Assembly: GCF_012952065.1 (NCBI RefSeq)
Contig: NZ_JABCJJ010000001.1
Location: 247,430-311,429, forward strand
Source: Cellulomonas fimi
GTDB taxonomy: Bacteria > Actinomycetota > Actinomycetes > Actinomycetales > Cellulomonadaceae
Length of the DNA: 64,000 nucleotides
Direction: 5' to 3'
Shown here: positions 63,195 to 64,000 of the stretch, piece after piece
How positions within the stretch are numbered: the first letter of the stretch is position 1
Layout of the letters: the number at the start of each line of letters is the position of its first letter
Program-made: the position numbers and the translations under genes
The notes under the pieces: generated by a model
Database searches by the model: none
What the model saw: only the letters and a program-made list of their open reading frames with translations
Told to the model about the DNA's origin: nothing

Positions 63195-63461
63195 ATGACC
63201 GTCGAGCCCCTCCGCGAGGTCCGGAACCATTTCAGCGAGGTCATCGACCGTGTCGAGCAGGAGCACGAGCGGGTGACAGTGACGCGCAACGGGCGCCCGG
63301 TCGCCATCATCTTGAGCCCGGAGGACCTCGACGAGCTCGAGGAGACGTTGTCAGTCCTGAGCGATCCACAAGCGCTGGCGGACATTCGCGAGGCCGACGG
63401 GGCATACGTGGCCGGTGACGTCGTTCGCGGGGTCGAGGCCGTTCGCGGACTTCGCGCGTGA
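63195..63461 (+). CDS. Phd/YefM-family antitoxin
   Basis: 88 aa. N-terminal DNA-binding/dimer domain with typical EPLREVRNHFSEVIDRVEQE and VTVTRNGRPVAIILSPEDL; the C-terminal part (ETLSVLSDPQALADIREADG) should wrap the toxin. ATG at 63195; an upstream ATG at 63159 overlaps the predicted promoter. GTGA overlap with the toxin gene. Confidence 0.92.
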   Translation: MTVEPLREVRNHFSEVIDRVEQEHERVTVTRNGRPVAIILSPEDLDELEETLSVLSDPQALADIREADGAYVAGDVVRGVEAVRGLRA

Positions 63462-63736
63462 GCGACGCTCCCTACGAGCTCATCCTCACCCCGCCGGCCG
63501 TCCGAGCCGTCAAGTCCGCACTTCCCCGCGCCGTAGCGGAAGCGGTCATTGAATTCGTCACCGGAGCGCTGGTCGACAACCCGCACCGCGTCGGCAGGCA
63601 GTTGCGCGGCGACCTCGCCGGGATCCACTCGGCTCGGCGCGGCACCTACCGAGTGCTCTACCGGATCAACGAGACACAGCGCGAAGTCGTCGTCCTCCGC
63701 ATCGACCACCGACGAGACGTCTACCGACCAGGATGA
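63458..63736 (+). CDS. RelE/ParE-family toxin
   Basis: 92 aa. The fold signature YELILTPPAVRAVKSALP, RQLRGDLAGIHSARRGTYR and VLYRINETQREVVVLRIDHR matches RelE-type mRNA interferases, with Arg and His residues near the C-terminus (RIDHRRDVYR) in catalytic positions. GTG start overlaps the antitoxin gene, giving coupled expression. Confidence 0.92.
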   Translation: MSDAPYELILTPPAVRAVKSALPRAVAEAVIEFVTGALVDNPHRVGRQLRGDLAGIHSARRGTYRVLYRINETQREVVVLRIDHRRDVYRPG

Positions 63737-63742
63737 CCGCAC

Positions 63743-63997
63743 ATGCCGATGTGCGCGCGTCCCGCCGCCGGCGTACGCGCATCACCATGCCTGATCGTGT
63801 CTCGAGGAAAGCCGGAGGGCGGGTTAGGTCTTCGCCCTCGAAGTAGGTACGCGCACGCCGTCGGACGCGCCTTAGCCTCGATCCACCGATGGGCCGTGGC
63901 TCGCTCGTTGATCTGGGCCGGGACGGCGGTGGTGGTTCTCGGGTGTGTGGTGTTCGCCGGTCTGCCCGGCTTTTCCACTGATGGTCCTTGGTCGTAG
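63743..63997 (+). CDS. Possible small membrane protein (doubtful)
   Basis: An 84-aa frame whose last ~35 residues contain one hydrophobic segment (SLIWAGTAVVVLGCVVFAGL). The N-terminal half is not protein-like, so any real start may be later, for example near 63858. No ribosome-binding site, family match or operon partner is visible. It could be chance at the window edge. Confidence 0.25.
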   Translation: MPMCARPAAGVRASPCLIVSRGKPEGGLGLRPRSRYAHAVGRALASIHRWAVARSLIWAGTAVVVLGCVVFAGLPGFSTDGPWS

Positions 63998-64000
63998 GCG

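Overview
The window is about 64 kb of very GC-rich DNA from a high-GC Gram-positive bacterium (Actinomycetota). The gene orders nusG-rplK-rplA, rplJ-rplL-rpoB-rpoC, rpsL-rpsG-fusA-tuf and S10-spc-alpha, the DUF5709 protein, the polyphosphate-glucokinase-like ROK protein, and the many GTG/TTG and leaderless-looking starts fit the order Micrococcales. A Cellulomonas-like genus is my best guess. No rRNA, tRNA, CRISPR array or intact mobile element was seen.

Layout. (1) 1-2.4 kb: nusG, rplK, rplA, with an unusual 304-nt gap between rplK and rplA. (2) 2.4-8.2 kb: an accessory island between rplA and rplJ. It holds a cytoplasmic trypsin-like protease with a 15-fold FTQP tail. Divergent from it are an ECF-type sigma factor, a small beta-rich protein translationally coupled to it, and a large TPR-CHAT (caspase-fold) protease. 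The divergent promoter region carries a helically phased repeat array and a dyad. (3) 8.2-38.9 kb: L10 leader, rplJ-rplL, rpoB-rpoC, the str operon, the complete S10 and spc operons, secY-adk-map-infA, and rpmJ-rpsM-rpsK-rpoA-rplQ (rpsD is absent from the alpha operon). (4) 39-44.2 kb: alpha/beta hydrolase, ROK kinase-like protein, truA, DUF5709 protein and an ABC-F ATPase. (5) 44.2-51.8 kb: rplM-rpsI, glmM-def, a DedA protein, coaA, glmS-acpS. (6) 51.9-54.2 kb: a two-domain multicopper oxidase and an LLM-class oxidoreductase, apparently inserted between acpS and nnr. (7) 54.2-62.9 kb: nnr, alr, tsaE, tsaB, rimI, a rhodanese-type sulfurtransferase, a RutE-like nitroreductase on the opposite strand, tsaD and a GH3 (NagZ-like) enzyme. 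(8) 63.2-63.7 kb: a Phd/YefM-RelE toxin-antitoxin pair with a palindrome on its -10 element.

How it works together. Most of the window is the core gene-expression machinery (ribosomal proteins, RNA polymerase, elongation factors, protein export, N-terminal Met processing, tRNA t6A and pseudouridine modification) plus cell-wall precursor supply (glmS, glmM, alr, NagZ). The most interesting part is the protease/sigma/CHAT island. Its gene content resembles the protease, substrate and sigma-factor arrangement known from type III-E CRISPR (TPR-CHAT, Csx30, CASP-sigma), but with no CRISPR components and with an added trypsin-like protease. A second theme is an abundance of short tandem DNA repeats (periods of 11, 12, 13, 15, 16, 17 and 19 bp), mostly directly upstream of genes. 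A third is low-complexity tails on NusG, L15, L17, S3, S5 and S9.
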